Notes: generated from the letters alone by a model not told the origin. Shown: positions 50,961-59,808, counted from the first letter of the stretch. The stretch: 64,000 nt of DNA from Micromonospora_G sp040676775 (GCF_040676775.1 NZ_JBFAPP010000010.1:124001-188000); one strand, 5' to 3'. Numbers and translations are program-made.

Positions 50961-51784
50961 ACCCGCCGTCCATCGGATCGTCGCTGGCGGACCTGGCCCC
51001 CGTCGGGTTGGCCGAACTGATCGACCGGGCCGCGCTGCAAACCCGGGTGGACCGCAAGTACCTGGTGCCGCTGGACGAGCTGCCGGACCTGCTGGACCGG
51101 CTCGCCCCGTACGTCCGGGTGCTGGACATCGACGGCGAGCGGGCCTTCCGCTACGAGTCGGTCTACTTCGACACCCCGTGGCTGGCCAGCTACCACTGCG
51201 CGGCATACCGCCGGCGACGGCGCTTCAAGGTACGCACCCGCACCTACCTCGACTCCGCCGAGTGCTGGCTGGAGGTCAAGATCAGTGGCGCGCGCGGAAG
51301 CATCACCAAACACCGGCTGCCGTACCGCCTGGAGGACCGGGGCACGGTAGACCCCGGGCGCGGCTTCGTCGACGAGACACTCACCCGCGAGTCGATCTGT
51401 CCCGGCGGCAGCACCCTCGAACCGATGCTGGTCAGCAGCTACCACCGCGCCACCCTGCTGCTGCCGGACAGCGCGAGCCGGGTCACCATCGACACCGGAC
51501 TCAACTGGCACGACGGCCGCGCCACCCTGCAACTGCCGGGACTCGCGGTGGTCGAGACCAAGACCAGGGCGGCCGCCTCACCGGTCGACCGCCTGCTCTG
51601 GCAGGGCGGCACGCGGCCCGCGCGCATCTCGAAGTACGCCACCGGCCTGGCCGCCCTCCGGCTGGACCTGCCGAGCGTGCCGTGGCGGCGAACGCTGCGC
51701 CGCCATTTCCGGATCGCCGCATCCTCGACAGGCGCGACCCCGATCCACGTCCACCATCCTGATCAGGAGGCATCGTGCGTTTGA
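50957..51784 (+). CDS. VTC-domain protein (polyphosphate polymerase-like)
   Basis: A 275-residue cytoplasmic protein with the VTC/CYTH tunnel fold. Basic and acidic strand motifs are in place: DRKYLVPLDELPDLLDRLAP, AFRYESVYFDTPWLASYHCA, RRRRRFKVRTRTYLDSAECW, LEVKISGARGSITKHRLPY and GLAVVETKTRAAASPVDRLL, ending RISKYATGLAALRL. In yeast Vtc4 such a tunnel makes polyphosphate from ATP; activity here is inferred from the fold. The ATGA overlap with DUF4956 and the 10-base overlap with CotH couple all three genes. Confidence 0.85.
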   Translation: MNPPSIGSSLADLAPVGLAELIDRAALQTRVDRKYLVPLDELPDLLDRLAPYVRVLDIDGERAFRYESVYFDTPWLASYHCAAYRRRRRFKVRTRTYLDSAECWLEVKISGARGSITKHRLPYRLEDRGTVDPGRGFVDETLTRESICPGGSTLEPMLVSSYHRATLLLPDSASRVTIDTGLNWHDGRATLQLPGLAVVETKTRAAASPVDRLLWQGGTRPARISKYATGLAALRLDLPSVPWRRTLRRHFRIAASSTGATPIHVHHPDQEASCV

Positions 51785-53886
51785 CATTCCGCGGCACCGG
51801 CGCTGCGGCGGGGACCTTCCGCGTCGCGGGGGCCGCGACAGCCGCCATGCTCGTCGCCGCGCTTCTCGTCTCGTACCCCCAGCAGGCCGACGCCCAACCG
51901 GTCGCCGGCAGCGGCTCCTCGGCCGGCAGCCCGTCGGTCGGCCGCGCCGGAGCCGACACCGCTGCCGCCGACGCGGCCGCGGACGACCTGGTCGGCGACA
52001 TCACCTTCTCCGTGCCCAGCGGCACCTTCCAGGGGGAGATGACGGTGTCGCTGGGCACCACGGTCAGTGGCGCGCAGATCCGCTACACCACCAACGGGCA
52101 GCTACCCACCGCCGCGTCACCGCTCTATCCGGGCACCGCGCTACGACTCACCCGCACCACCCAGGTACGGGCGCAGGCCTTCGTCGGCCAGACGGCATCC
52201 GGTGCGCCCGGCACCGCCGTGTACGTCGCCCGCGGCACCGCCACCGCACACGACCTGCCGCTGGTGGTGATCGACTCGTACGGCGCCGGCCGGCCCGATC
52301 GGGAGTACTTCGACGCCGCCACCATGATCTTCCAGCCCAGCAGCGGCGGCACGACCTCGCTGGCGGCGGCTCCGGCGGTCGCCACCCGGGCCGGATTCCA
52401 CCTGCGTGGTCAGTCGTCGGCAACGCTGGAGAAGACGCCGTACCGGATCGAATTCTGGGACAACGACGGTGACGACGCCGACTACCCGGTGCTCGGCATG
52501 CCCGCCGACTCCGACTGGGTGCTGCGCGGACCGTTTCCCGACAAGGCACTGGTACGGGAAGCCCTCGTCTACGACCTCGGCCGGGAGATGGGACTGCACG
52601 CACCCCGGTACGCGTTCGCGGAGTTCTACCTCAACACCGACGCCGGCCCGGTCGGGGCCGACGACTACATGGGCGTCTACATGATCGTCGAAACCGTCAA
52701 GAACTCGAAGGACCGCCTCGACCTCAAGCAACTGGACGAGGACGACCTGACACTGCCGAAAATCAGCGGCGGCTACATCTGGAAGTTCGAGTGGTTGGCC
52801 GCCGAAGAGCCGACCCTGCCGTGCACCGGACCGGCGGCGACCTGCTGGAACTACCTCGAAGTGGCCGACCCGTCGCCACTGCAACCACAGCAGCGGGACT
52901 GGTTGCGCAACTACCTCCAGGAGTTCCACAACGTGCTCCGCTCAGCGAACTTCGCCGACCCGAACACCGGCTACCGGGCGTACATCGACGTCAACTCCTT
53001 CGTCGACCATCTGATCGTCAACGAGTTCAGCCGGAACATGGACGCGTACTACCGCAGCGCGCACTTCTACAAGGACCGGGATTCCAAGATCTTCGCTGGT
53101 CCGCTCTGGGACTTCGACCTGACCTTCGGGGTGGGCGGATACCTGAACAACAACCAGGTCGCCGGCTGGCAGTACCAGCAGACCCGGCAGCCGCAGGCCA
53201 ACGACTGGTTCCCCCAGTTGCTGCGGGATCCCGCCTTCGTCGACCAGGTCAAGGCGCGCTGGCAGGCGCTGCGTCGCGGTCTGCTGTCCGACGCCGCCTT
53301 GCAGACCCGGATCAACGCCCTCACCGTGCCGTTGACCAACGGCGCGCAGCGCAACTTCCAGCGCTGGCCCAACCTGACGACGTCGATGATCGGGCCCTTC
53401 TTCACCCCGACCTCGCCCACCTGGCAGGGTCAGGTCCAGGCGATGCGGGACTGGCTGCAACGCCGCGCCGCCTGGCTCGACTCGACCGCGGGCTGGGGCG
53501 ACCCGGTCAGCACACCCACACCCACCCCGACCACCCCGACACCCACCCCGACCACCCCGACGCCGACCACGCCGCCACCGGGTGGGGCCGGCTGTACGGC
53601 CACGTACACGGTGGTGAGCCAGTGGTCGGGCGGCTTCCAGGGCGAGGTACGGGTCACCGCAGGCGCCGCGGCGATCAGAGGCTGGACCGTGACCTGGACC
53701 TTCGCCAGCGGTCAGACGATCAGCCAGGCATGGAACGCGACCGTCACGAGCCAGGGGCCGGCGGTCACCGCCAGAAACGTCGACTACAACGGCGCACTCG
53801 CAGCCGGCACGGGCACGACATTCGGGTTCCTCGGGTCGTCCACCGGCACCCCCGCCACACCGACCCTGACCTGTACGGCGAGCTGA
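51775..53886 (+). CDS. secreted CotH kinase-family protein with CBM2
   Basis: A 703-residue exported protein from GTG 51775 (AGGAGG five bases upstream). After the signal peptide (to about 40) come a chitobiase C-terminal-like beta domain (about 80-160, GAQIRYTTNGQLPTAASPLY), the CotH kinase fold (about 190-560; FHLRGQSSATLEKTPYRIEF, GPLWDFDLTFGVGG), a Thr-Pro linker (579-602) and a family 2 cellulose-binding module (about 606-703, WSGGFQGEVRV). CotH proteins phosphorylate other proteins outside the membrane. The CBM2 would bind it to cellulose or chitin, an uncommon combination. Confidence 0.9.
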   Translation: MRLTFRGTGAAAGTFRVAGAATAAMLVAALLVSYPQQADAQPVAGSGSSAGSPSVGRAGADTAAADAAADDLVGDITFSVPSGTFQGEMTVSLGTTVSGAQIRYTTNGQLPTAASPLYPGTALRLTRTTQVRAQAFVGQTASGAPGTAVYVARGTATAHDLPLVVIDSYGAGRPDREYFDAATMIFQPSSGGTTSLAAAPAVATRAGFHLRGQSSATLEKTPYRIEFWDNDGDDADYPVLGMPADSDWVLRGPFPDKALVREALVYDLGREMGLHAPRYAFAEFYLNTDAGPVGADDYMGVYMIVETVKNSKDRLDLKQLDEDDLTLPKISGGYIWKFEWLAAEEPTLPCTGPAATCWNYLEVADPSPLQPQQRDWLRNYLQEFHNVLRSANFADPNTGYRAYIDVNSFVDHLIVNEFSRNMDAYYRSAHFYKDRDSKIFAGPLWDFDLTFGVGGYLNNNQVAGWQYQQTRQPQANDWFPQLLRDPAFVDQVKARWQALRRGLLSDAALQTRINALTVPLTNGAQRNFQRWPNLTTSMIGPFFTPTSPTWQGQVQAMRDWLQRRAAWLDSTAGWGDPVSTPTPTPTTPTPTPTTPTPTTPPPGGAGCTATYTVVSQWSGGFQGEVRVTAGAAAIRGWTVTWTFASGQTISQAWNATVTSQGPAVTARNVDYNGALAAGTGTTFGFLGSSTGTPATPTLTCTAS

Positions 53887-53923
53887 GCGCGGGCAGAGGC
53901 ACCATCCGGTCGTACCCGCTCGT

Positions 53924-53956
53924 CCCGGCACCAGGCCTTGCCCGCCCGGTGCCGGG
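53924..53956 (+). terminator. terminator hairpin
   Basis: CCCGGCACC (53924-53932) pairs with GGTGCCGGG (53948-53956), and the stem extends by CTCG/CGAG across a bulged T. It follows the CotH gene and faces the convergent gene ending at 53992. Confidence 0.55.
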
Positions 53957-53991
53957 CGAGTGCCGCAGTGGTCTGCTGGCTGTCCGGGCGG

Positions 53992-54798
53992 TTACAGGGA
54001 CCCGGACCAGGGCCAGTTGCTCCAGTGTGTGTTCGGTGGGGCGGTCGGCCGGTAGTGGGAGGGGTCGGCGGTGGCGAGCACTTCGGCGATCTGCCGGTAG
54101 ATCTCCACATCGCTCGGCCGGATCTCGAACGGCACCCGCTCTCCGGGTGGCGCGTGCCGAGCGAGGTACTCGTGCTGGCGACGGCGCCGTTCCAGATCGG
54201 GACTGGGCGGCCTGACGCGCAAGGTGACGTGGTGCCACTCGTGCAGGCTCAGCACCTGCGGTAGGTCCGCCGGGACGAGTCGGCGAAGCTCGGCCTCGTC
54301 GCCGAGCAGCAGGTCGCGGTGCTCCGGTACGAGCAGCCGGAACAGTTCCTCGAGCGGGATCGTCGCGGCGGCATCCACGCGCAACTCCCGGCCCCGGACG
54401 ACGATCGGCACCTGCCGGTACCGTGGCGGCTCGGGCTGCTCGTCCGACGGGTCTGCGAAGTCGAACAGGTCCCCGAAGTTGTCGACCCGGTCGAGGTGTA
54501 ACGCCTCGTGACTCTCCGTGGTACCGACGAGGCAGTTGCCGAGAGCGTCCAGGACGTCCACGACATTGGCCGCGCGGGGGTCGTACCCGACGGTTTCGAT
54601 GACCAGCGCCCAGCGTACGGCGTCACCGAAGGCGTGCAACCTGGTCGTGATCTGGTAGCTGCGCGGATTCCCCGGCTCCCGGAACCGCCCCTGCTCGGCC
54701 GCCCGGTCGAACACGGCGAGAATCTCTTCGGCCCGCACCACGTCACGCATCGTACGGGGCACCAGCGACGAGTGCCTGCTACCAGGGCCAGTCTTCAT
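53992..54798 (-). CDS. hypothetical protein, possibly DUF7003-like
   Basis: A 268-residue cytoplasmic protein of unknown function. RSYQITTRLHAFGDAVRWAL then VIETVGYDPRA resembles the opening of a family I associate with DUF7003, though I am not certain. A later HEWHHVTLRVRPPSPDLERR segment holds three close histidines that could bind metal. ALHLDRVDNFGDLFDFADPS precedes it. No membrane segment or signal is present. It lies 28 bp downstream of the GlxA-like regulator gene on the same strand and may be co-transcribed. Confidence 0.7.
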   Translation of the reverse strand: MKTGPGSRHSSLVPRTMRDVVRAEEILAVFDRAAEQGRFREPGNPRSYQITTRLHAFGDAVRWALVIETVGYDPRAANVVDVLDALGNCLVGTTESHEALHLDRVDNFGDLFDFADPSDEQPEPPRYRQVPIVVRGRELRVDAAATIPLEELFRLLVPEHRDLLLGDEAELRRLVPADLPQVLSLHEWHHVTLRVRPPSPDLERRRRQHEYLARHAPPGERVPFEIRPSDVEIYRQIAEVLATADPSHYRPTAPPNTHWSNWPWSGSL

Positions 54799-54826
54799 TC
54801 AGATCCTCCGCCCGCTCGCCGTGCCA

Positions 54827-55813
54827 TCAGGAGTGCGGCGTCGAGCGTTCGGCGCCGCCGTGTACGTCGCGGTACCGCGACGGCGGGATCCCGTACCGCC
54901 GCACGAATGCCACGCGGAGCGTCTCGGCCGAGCCGAACCCACAGCGGGCCGCCACGCTCGGCAGCGGCAGTGAGGTGGTGACGAGAAGATGGGCGGCTGC
55001 CGCTGTGCGGGCGTGCCGGACGAAACGACCGGGCGTCTGGCCGACGTGTGCCAGGAACAGTCGGGTGAGGTGTCGCGGGCTGACTCCCGCCACGCGGGCC
55101 AGCGCCGCCGTACCGACGTCGCCGCCTAGGTTCGCGTTCAGGTGGTCGACCGTGCGCCGTACGACGTCGTGGTCAGGTGGTGGTGCGGCCGTGAACATGC
55201 TCATCTGCGCCTGGTTACCGGGGCGCTGCAGGTACGTGACCAGGTCGCGGGCGACCAGACGGGCTAGTTCGACGCCGTGGTCCTCCTCGACGAACGCCAG
55301 CGCCAGGTCGAGTGCGCTGGTGACGCCGGCCGCGGTGGAGATGTTCCCGTCCCGGATGTAGATCGGATCGGGGTCGACCTCGATATCGGGATACCGCGCG
55401 GCGAGCGCGTCGGCGAACCGCCAGTGGGTTGTCGCCCGCTTGTTGTCGAGTAGTCCGGCGGCGGCCAGGATGCTGGCTCCCGTGCATACCGACGCCACCC
55501 GTCGGCTGACCCGGGCCAACCGCTGGACATGGGCGACGACCAGCGGGTTCGCGGCCGCTCGCGCGTGACCGAGTCCCCCTGAGACGATCAACGTGTCGAG
55601 TGGACCGGTGAGCCGTTCCAGCGCCTGCCCGCTCTGCAACACCAGCCCGGGACCACACGTGACCGGCAGCCGCCCCGGGCTGATCACCATGGGCCGGTAC
55701 GGGGTCCGCAGGTCGCCGATCACGTTCGCCATGCCGAGGGTGGTCGTCACGCAGGCGATGTCGAGGAGTTCGGCGTCGTCGTAGCCGACGATCGCGACCG
55801 GCCGCACGTCCAC
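54827..55813 (-). CDS. GlxA family AraC-type transcriptional regulator
   Basis: A 328-residue regulator from GTG 55813. The N-terminal half is a DJ-1/PfpI-like amidase domain (RPVAIVGYDDAELLDIACVT, RRVASVCTGASILAAAGLLD, the Cys being in the nucleophile-elbow position). The C-terminal 100 residues are two AraC HTH motifs (VGTAALARVAGVSPRHLTRL, LPSVAARCGFGSAETLRVAF). GlxA-type proteins regulate nearby catabolic or membrane genes. It is divergent from the membrane protein gene at 55911. Confidence 0.9.
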   Translation of the reverse strand: MDVRPVAIVGYDDAELLDIACVTTTLGMANVIGDLRTPYRPMVISPGRLPVTCGPGLVLQSGQALERLTGPLDTLIVSGGLGHARAAANPLVVAHVQRLARVSRRVASVCTGASILAAAGLLDNKRATTHWRFADALAARYPDIEVDPDPIYIRDGNISTAAGVTSALDLALAFVEEDHGVELARLVARDLVTYLQRPGNQAQMSMFTAAPPPDHDVVRRTVDHLNANLGGDVGTAALARVAGVSPRHLTRLFLAHVGQTPGRFVRHARTAAAAHLLVTTSLPLPSVAARCGFGSAETLRVAFVRRYGIPPSRYRDVHGGAERSTPHS

Positions 55814-55910
55814 GTAGCGAGCCTAGGCCCAACGGACCGGCATCCCACAGTTCCGGACGTGCCGGGAAGCCATGATGGTGCGGCGCGCGTACCGCGGCGA
55901 CGGTGTGGTC

Positions 55911-56507
55911 ATGACAGAAACGACCCCCACCCTCGGCACGGACACGGACACGACCCAGGCGGCCGGATGGCTGCGCGTGGTGCCGATGCTGGCGCACCGG
56001 TGGCCAACCTGGCTGGGGCTCGCCTTCGCCGCCATCAACCTCGCCGACACCGGCGACGGCACCGAGTTCTCGTTCCTGCTGCTCCTGGCCGCCTCCGGTT
56101 ACCTGCTCGTCGCGGTCCTCGACCGACCCCGTGTCACCTGGCCCGTGCTGTACGCCTTGGTGGCCGCCGTCGTAGTCCTGCGCCTGTTCGACTTCGATCC
56201 GTGGCCCGTGCTGGCGGTCGTCGCGGTCCTGGTCGTGGCGGTGGGTCTGGTCAGAGGCCAACTGCGCCGTCCCGGCCTGTACGCGCTCCAGTCACCGGCC
56301 GCACTGGGGTTCATCGCCCTCGGCCTGGCCGCCCTGTACGTCCCCGCCGACATCGGACGCTATCTCGTCGCCGCCGGGCTGTTGGCCCACGCCGTCTGGG
56401 ACGGCATCCACTGGCGCGCCAACAAGATCGTCGCACGCTCCTTCGCCGAGTGGTGCGGCGTGCTGGACCTGGTTGTCGGCCTGGCGATCCTGATGCTCGT
56501 GCACTAA
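55911..56507 (+). CDS. multi-pass membrane protein of unknown function
   Basis: A 198-residue integral membrane protein from ATG 55911; ATGs at 55872/55875 behind GGGAAG would add 12-13 residues. Six hydrophobic segments cover most of the length (WLGLAFAAINLAD, FSFLLLLAASGYLLVAVL, VLYALVAAVVVLRLF, VLAVVAVLVVAVGLV, ALGFIALGLAALYV, VLDLVVGLAILMLVH). HAVWDGIHWRANKIVARSFA in the loop before the last helix is the most conserved-looking part. It is divergent from the GlxA regulator, which may control it. Confidence 0.8.
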   Translation: MTETTPTLGTDTDTTQAAGWLRVVPMLAHRWPTWLGLAFAAINLADTGDGTEFSFLLLLAASGYLLVAVLDRPRVTWPVLYALVAAVVVLRLFDFDPWPVLAVVAVLVVAVGLVRGQLRRPGLYALQSPAALGFIALGLAALYVPADIGRYLVAAGLLAHAVWDGIHWRANKIVARSFAEWCGVLDLVVGLAILMLVH

Positions 56508-56520
56508 GCCACCGCGCGGT

Positions 56521-56745
56521 CGCCTACGTCTCGCCGCTCTCACGGCGATCGGGGCGCCGGCCGCGCTCGCCATCAGGACCAGGGTCATGCTGGTCGACAT
56601 CACCCGCTGGCGGGAGGCGGCGCGGGCACATGGCGAACGGTTCTCCCGGGTACGGCCGGCGTGCACCTTCGTGGAAGTGTCGCGCTTCATCGATCCGGAG
56701 TGGTTGGTGGAGTTCGAGGTGGACGCCGTCGTGGGGACAGACTGA
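56521..56745 (+). pseudogene. RidA family protein, C-terminal remnant
   Basis: The frame reads LAALTAIGAPAALAIRTRVM, LVDITRWREAARAHGERFSR, VRPACTFVEVSRFIDPEWLV, then EFEVDAVVGTD and a stop at 56743-56745. This is the second half of a RidA/YjgF imine deaminase, including the RPACT region. The first 55-60 residues are missing and the segment joins directly to the preceding membrane protein gene. No start codon with a ribosome-binding site restores a complete fold. Confidence 0.8.
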
Positions 56746-56794
56746 CGACGCCCCGTCGGCGACGAGAGACAGCCGGAAGTCGAGAGACAGTTCC

Positions 56795-57259
56795 CTACTT
56801 GTTGCCGCGGGAGTCGAGGAAGAGTCCGAGGGCCTCGACGACGAGGCGGTGGTCGTCGAGTTGGGGCAGGCCCGAGACGGTGACGGTGCCGACCGGGCCG
56901 GTGCCCCTGAGGATGATCGGGAAGCAGCCACCGTGTGCGGCGTACAGGGCCGGTTCGAGGTGGGACTGCGCTTCGAAGGTGGTGCCGCGGTCGCGGTAGG
57001 TCTGGCCGACGAGGTAGGAACTGTGTCCGAACCGGCGTACGACACGGATCTTGCGTTCGATCCAGTCGTCGTTGTCGGCGCAGGTGCGGGGCAGCGCGTA
57101 GTGGAAGAGCTGGTGGTCGCCGAGGCGGATGTCGACGGTGACGGCGTGGCCACGCTCTCGGGCCAGCCCGACCAGGCGATTACCCAGCTCCCAGGCGTCG
57201 TTTTGGTCAAAGCGGTCGAACTGGAGGCGTTCTTCCTGCTCCTGAAGCTCCGGCGTCAC
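56795..57259 (-). CDS. HbpS/GlcG-like heme-degrading-domain protein (UPF0303)
   Basis: A 154-residue protein from GTG 57259, with GGGAG nine bases upstream. The fold is recognised by LGNRLVGLARERGHAVTVDI then LGDHQLFHYALPRTCADNDD, WIERKIRVVRRFGHSSYLVG and HGGCFPIILRGTGPVGTVTV. This group (UPF0303) is related to HbpS and GlcG-type proteins, some of which bind heme or flavin-like ligands; activity is not established. There is no signal peptide, so it is cytoplasmic. Family length is complete. Confidence 0.85.
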   Translation of the reverse strand: MTPELQEQEERLQFDRFDQNDAWELGNRLVGLARERGHAVTVDIRLGDHQLFHYALPRTCADNDDWIERKIRVVRRFGHSSYLVGQTYRDRGTTFEAQSHLEPALYAAHGGCFPIILRGTGPVGTVTVSGLPQLDDHRLVVEALGLFLDSRGNK

Positions 57260-57348
57260 GGCGTACGGCTCCCTTCCTCGGTCGTCGGAATGATCTAAAC
57301 AGAGAGGAACCGGTGACTGGCTTCGCGGTTCTCGCAACTCGGCCGATC

Positions 57349-57385
57349 AACGGGTGGGCCGGTGGGTCTCCCCGTCCCACCCGTT
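57349..57385. promoter_or_regulatory. hairpin in a divergent intergenic region
   Basis: AACGGGTGGG (57349-57358) and CCCACCCGTT (57376-57385) are exact complements around 17 bases. The flanking genes diverge, so it terminates neither; it may be a leader structure, a relic terminator or an operator. Confidence 0.5.
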
Positions 57386-57485
57386 CTCATGTCGGGCCGT
57401 AGTCGATGCCCTACCGTTTGTATTGGATGGAGCCGAGGTGACCGCATGTACGCCAGATCGCCTAGATCGTCATAAGGAGCCAGTA

Positions 57486-57926
57486 ATGCGGACAATCCGC
57501 GCTCGCGTACTTATTTCGACGCTCTTCGCCGTCGCCGCGCTGTCGGCCTGCGGCCAGCCCTCGTCCACCTCGCCCGGCCTGCCCGGCGGACCCGGCGGCG
57601 ACGCACCGGTCTCCGCGACCCATCCACCGGCCGACCCCAGCCGGGCGAGCAACCGGGGCATGGTCACCGGCACCGTCGCCCGCACCGACGGCTCGCCGGT
57701 ACCCGGCGTGGGGATCGAGGTGAAGTCCGTGGACAACCCGGCCAAGCCCGTCCCCCAACTGGTCGTCACCACCGACGCCAAGGGCGTCTACCAGTGGAAC
57801 CTGGAGCCGGGCCGCTACGAGTTCCACATCCGCACCGGGGGCACCGCGATCACGGGCCGGGCGGCACCACAGCCGGCCACCGTGACGGTCGGACAGACCT
57901 CCACGGTCAACTTCACCCTCACCTGA
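57486..57926 (+). CDS. lipoprotein with carboxypeptidase-regulatory-like domain
   Basis: A 146-residue lipoprotein from ATG 57486 (AAGGAG six bases upstream). The signal ends at lipobox LSAC (AVAALSAC|GQPSS). After a Pro/Ser/Gly linker, residues about 58-146 form a single CarboxypepD_reg-like beta sandwich (GTVARTDGSPVPGVGIEVKS, TTDAKGVYQWNLEPGRYEFH). Such domains act as extracellular spacers or binding modules. It is anchored on the outside of the membrane and transcribed alone. Confidence 0.85.
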   Translation: MRTIRARVLISTLFAVAALSACGQPSSTSPGLPGGPGGDAPVSATHPPADPSRASNRGMVTGTVARTDGSPVPGVGIEVKSVDNPAKPVPQLVVTTDAKGVYQWNLEPGRYEFHIRTGGTAITGRAAPQPATVTVGQTSTVNFTLT

Positions 57927-58002
57927 CCGCCCACGCTCCGGGCGGCGCGATCGGCTCCGCCGCCGCGACCCACCTACCTGATGCCGCCGGCATCGGCGGT
58001 GG

Positions 58003-58671
58003 CTACGGCTGACATTGCTCGGCCCCTCGATCCGAAAGCACACTGACGGTTTGCCAGATGCCTTGCGCGTTCTTCACCAGCTTCGTGTTGTAGAGCACGT
58101 AGTCATCTCGGGGGTCGGCGGCCATCGAATAGTTGACCTTGCCCGTCTTCAGATCTTTGATGTACGACTTGGTCTCGTCGGAGCAGTAGATGAGTCCGGC
58201 GGAACCGTCGCTGTTGAAACTGACCTTGCGGTCGAAGAAACGAGTGACACCAACCCAGGTGTGACCCTTGTCCAGATACCCCTGGACGAAGGTTGCCGAC
58301 CCTTCCAGGGCCTTGTCGGTGCTGTAGAAGCCGATAGCCGGATTTTGTGAGCCCTCGAGGATCGACTCGTCCATCGAATTGACCCACTCGGCGTTGTCTG
58401 CCAGCACGGCATCCTTCTTCGGATCGCCGGTGTGCTGCCCCTCGAAGACGTTCTCCGTCCCTGCGGGAAGCTTGATCAGCGGCCGTTGGACCGCGTTGGC
58501 CGCCTCAGCCGGAGTCTCGGTAGCGCTCGGCGACGCGGCGCCGCTCGGCGTTGCGCTGGCCGACGGATCAGTCCTGTCCGGATCGTCCGCGCTGGCTCCA
58601 CCGCACGCGGTCAACAGCAGGATCGTCGACGCGGCGACCGCGACGGCAGCAGGAAAAGGGGTACGTGCCAT
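58003..58671 (-). CDS. lipoprotein of unknown function
   Basis: A 222-residue lipoprotein: the signal with lipobox LLTAC (AASTILLLTAC) is followed by an Asp/Ser/Pro/Thr linker to about residue 60. The outer domain (KLPAGTENVFEGQHTGDPKK, NPAIGFYSTDKALEGSATFV, FFDRKVSFNSDGSAGLIYCS, YVLYNTKLVKNAQGIWQTVS) has an NTF2-like rhythm and two cysteines that could pair. It has no catalytic motif. It is transcribed alone, downstream of nothing obvious. Confidence 0.8.
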   Translation of the reverse strand: MARTPFPAAVAVAASTILLLTACGGASADDPDRTDPSASATPSGAASPSATETPAEAANAVQRPLIKLPAGTENVFEGQHTGDPKKDAVLADNAEWVNSMDESILEGSQNPAIGFYSTDKALEGSATFVQGYLDKGHTWVGVTRFFDRKVSFNSDGSAGLIYCSDETKSYIKDLKTGKVNYSMAADPRDDYVLYNTKLVKNAQGIWQTVSVLSDRGAEQCQP

Positions 58672-58762
58672 GTTGGAATCTCCCGTGCAATAGCTGAATG
58701 CCGAACCAGTTCGGTCTGGTTCGAGGGACAGCGTCAGTAAGGTGGGTTCGAGCTGCTTTCCC

Positions 58763-59218
58763 TCAGTACGAGCGTCGTCCGCGCTCGGGAGCCGCCTCGA
58801 GGATCCGCTGCAATTCCAGCAGGTTCTTCCTCATGCCTTGGCTGAAAAGTTTCTCCGCGAGGGGTCCGAGGTGGCCGGCGAGGCCGGGTAGGCCCTGTCC
58901 GCTGATGCTGCCCTCGAGGGTCAGTCTCGTGCCGCCCGGCAGCGGCTCGAACCGGTACCGGTACCGAAACGGCGTCGGACCGTTGATCGAGGCGAACGTG
59001 ACTTCCTCGTCCTGCCGAAAGGAGGTCATCTCGACGTCATTGTGCGCGCGCCCGCCCGGCAACGACCGTACGAGGTGGAAGTGGGAGCCATCCGCCGAGG
59101 CGGTGGCCTGCTCCACGGCCTCGTACCAGCGGGGCATGTTACGGAAGTCGGCGAGAAAGGCGAACACCTCCGGAAGCGGACGGCTGATGTCGAGCGATAT
59201 GCGGAAAGTCATTTCCAA
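58763..59218 (-). CDS. SRPBCC (START-like) family protein
   Basis: A 151-residue protein with the polyketide-cyclase/START-like fold: ISRPLPEVFAFLADFRNMPR then WYEAVEQATASADGSHFHLV, and YRFEPLPGGTRLTLEGSISG. SRPBCC proteins hold a hydrophobic ligand in a deep pocket; most of this short type are stress or lipid-binding proteins. It is cytoplasmic. It follows the MarR gene at 59287 by 68 bp on the same strand and may share its transcript. Confidence 0.85.
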   Translation of the reverse strand: MEMTFRISLDISRPLPEVFAFLADFRNMPRWYEAVEQATASADGSHFHLVRSLPGGRAHNDVEMTSFRQDEEVTFASINGPTPFRYRYRFEPLPGGTRLTLEGSISGQGLPGLAGHLGPLAEKLFSQGMRKNLLELQRILEAAPERGRRSY

Positions 59219-59286
59219 CTCCTACGTTCTCAGGGTTCGATCGAATTCGTCGATCAGTGTCGGCGGAAGACCATGTTCGCGTTCGT

Positions 59287-59808
59287 TCAGGAGTCCGGAC
59301 TATTCGGGCCCACATTTCGGCGGCCGGGGTCGGGTACGTCGGTCTGTTGCGCTTCGGCGCTCGCCCGCCGGGATATGGCCTGGCCCGCGGGCAGGTCGCG
59401 GACGAAGTCCCAGAGGAAGCCCTGAATCTGGCCGAGGTCACGCCCCTCGGCCGCGACGTCGATCGACTGGTAGAGCTTTTCCTCGATCTCGGCTACCTGC
59501 CCGCACAGGCGGACACCCTCCTCGGTGACGGACAGCTCGACATGGCGGCGGTCGTGCTCGGCCACCTTGCGGCTGACCAGACCGACGGCGACCAGACGGT
59601 CGACGAGCCTGCTCGGGCTGTTGCCACTCTCGCAGACGAGCAGTTCACCCAGACCGTTGAGAGTGAGCGGACCACGGTCTTGGAGGATCCGGATGACCTC
59701 GGCCTGGGACGGGGTGAGGCCGAGTGGCCGCAGGGCCTGGCCGAGCAACCGGTTGCCTTCCCGCTGCGCGGCCAGGATCAGAAATCTGAGTTCCTCAGCC
59801 GAACGCAC
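59287..59808 (-). CDS. MarR family transcriptional regulator
   Basis: A 173-residue winged-helix regulator: LGLTPSQAEVIRILQDRGPL, TLNGLGELLVCESGNSPSRL, then VDRLVAVGLVSRKVAEHDRR and HVELSVTEEGVRLCG. The CESGNSPSR recognition helix has a Cys that could sense oxidants. A 20-bp palindrome (59929-59948) lies 120 bp upstream. The SRPBCC gene is downstream and a truncated MFS exporter gene is upstream, a frequent MarR target. Confidence 0.9.
   Translation of the reverse strand: MRSAEELRFLILAAQREGNRLLGQALRPLGLTPSQAEVIRILQDRGPLTLNGLGELLVCESGNSPSRLVDRLVAVGLVSRKVAEHDRRHVELSVTEEGVRLCGQVAEIEEKLYQSIDVAAEGRDLGQIQGFLWDFVRDLPAGQAISRRASAEAQQTDVPDPGRRNVGPNSPDS

Noticed and set aside
53512..53580. Short direct repeats that could suggest a CRISPR-like array
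   Set aside because: They encode the Thr-Pro linker of the CotH-CBM2 protein and have no spacers.
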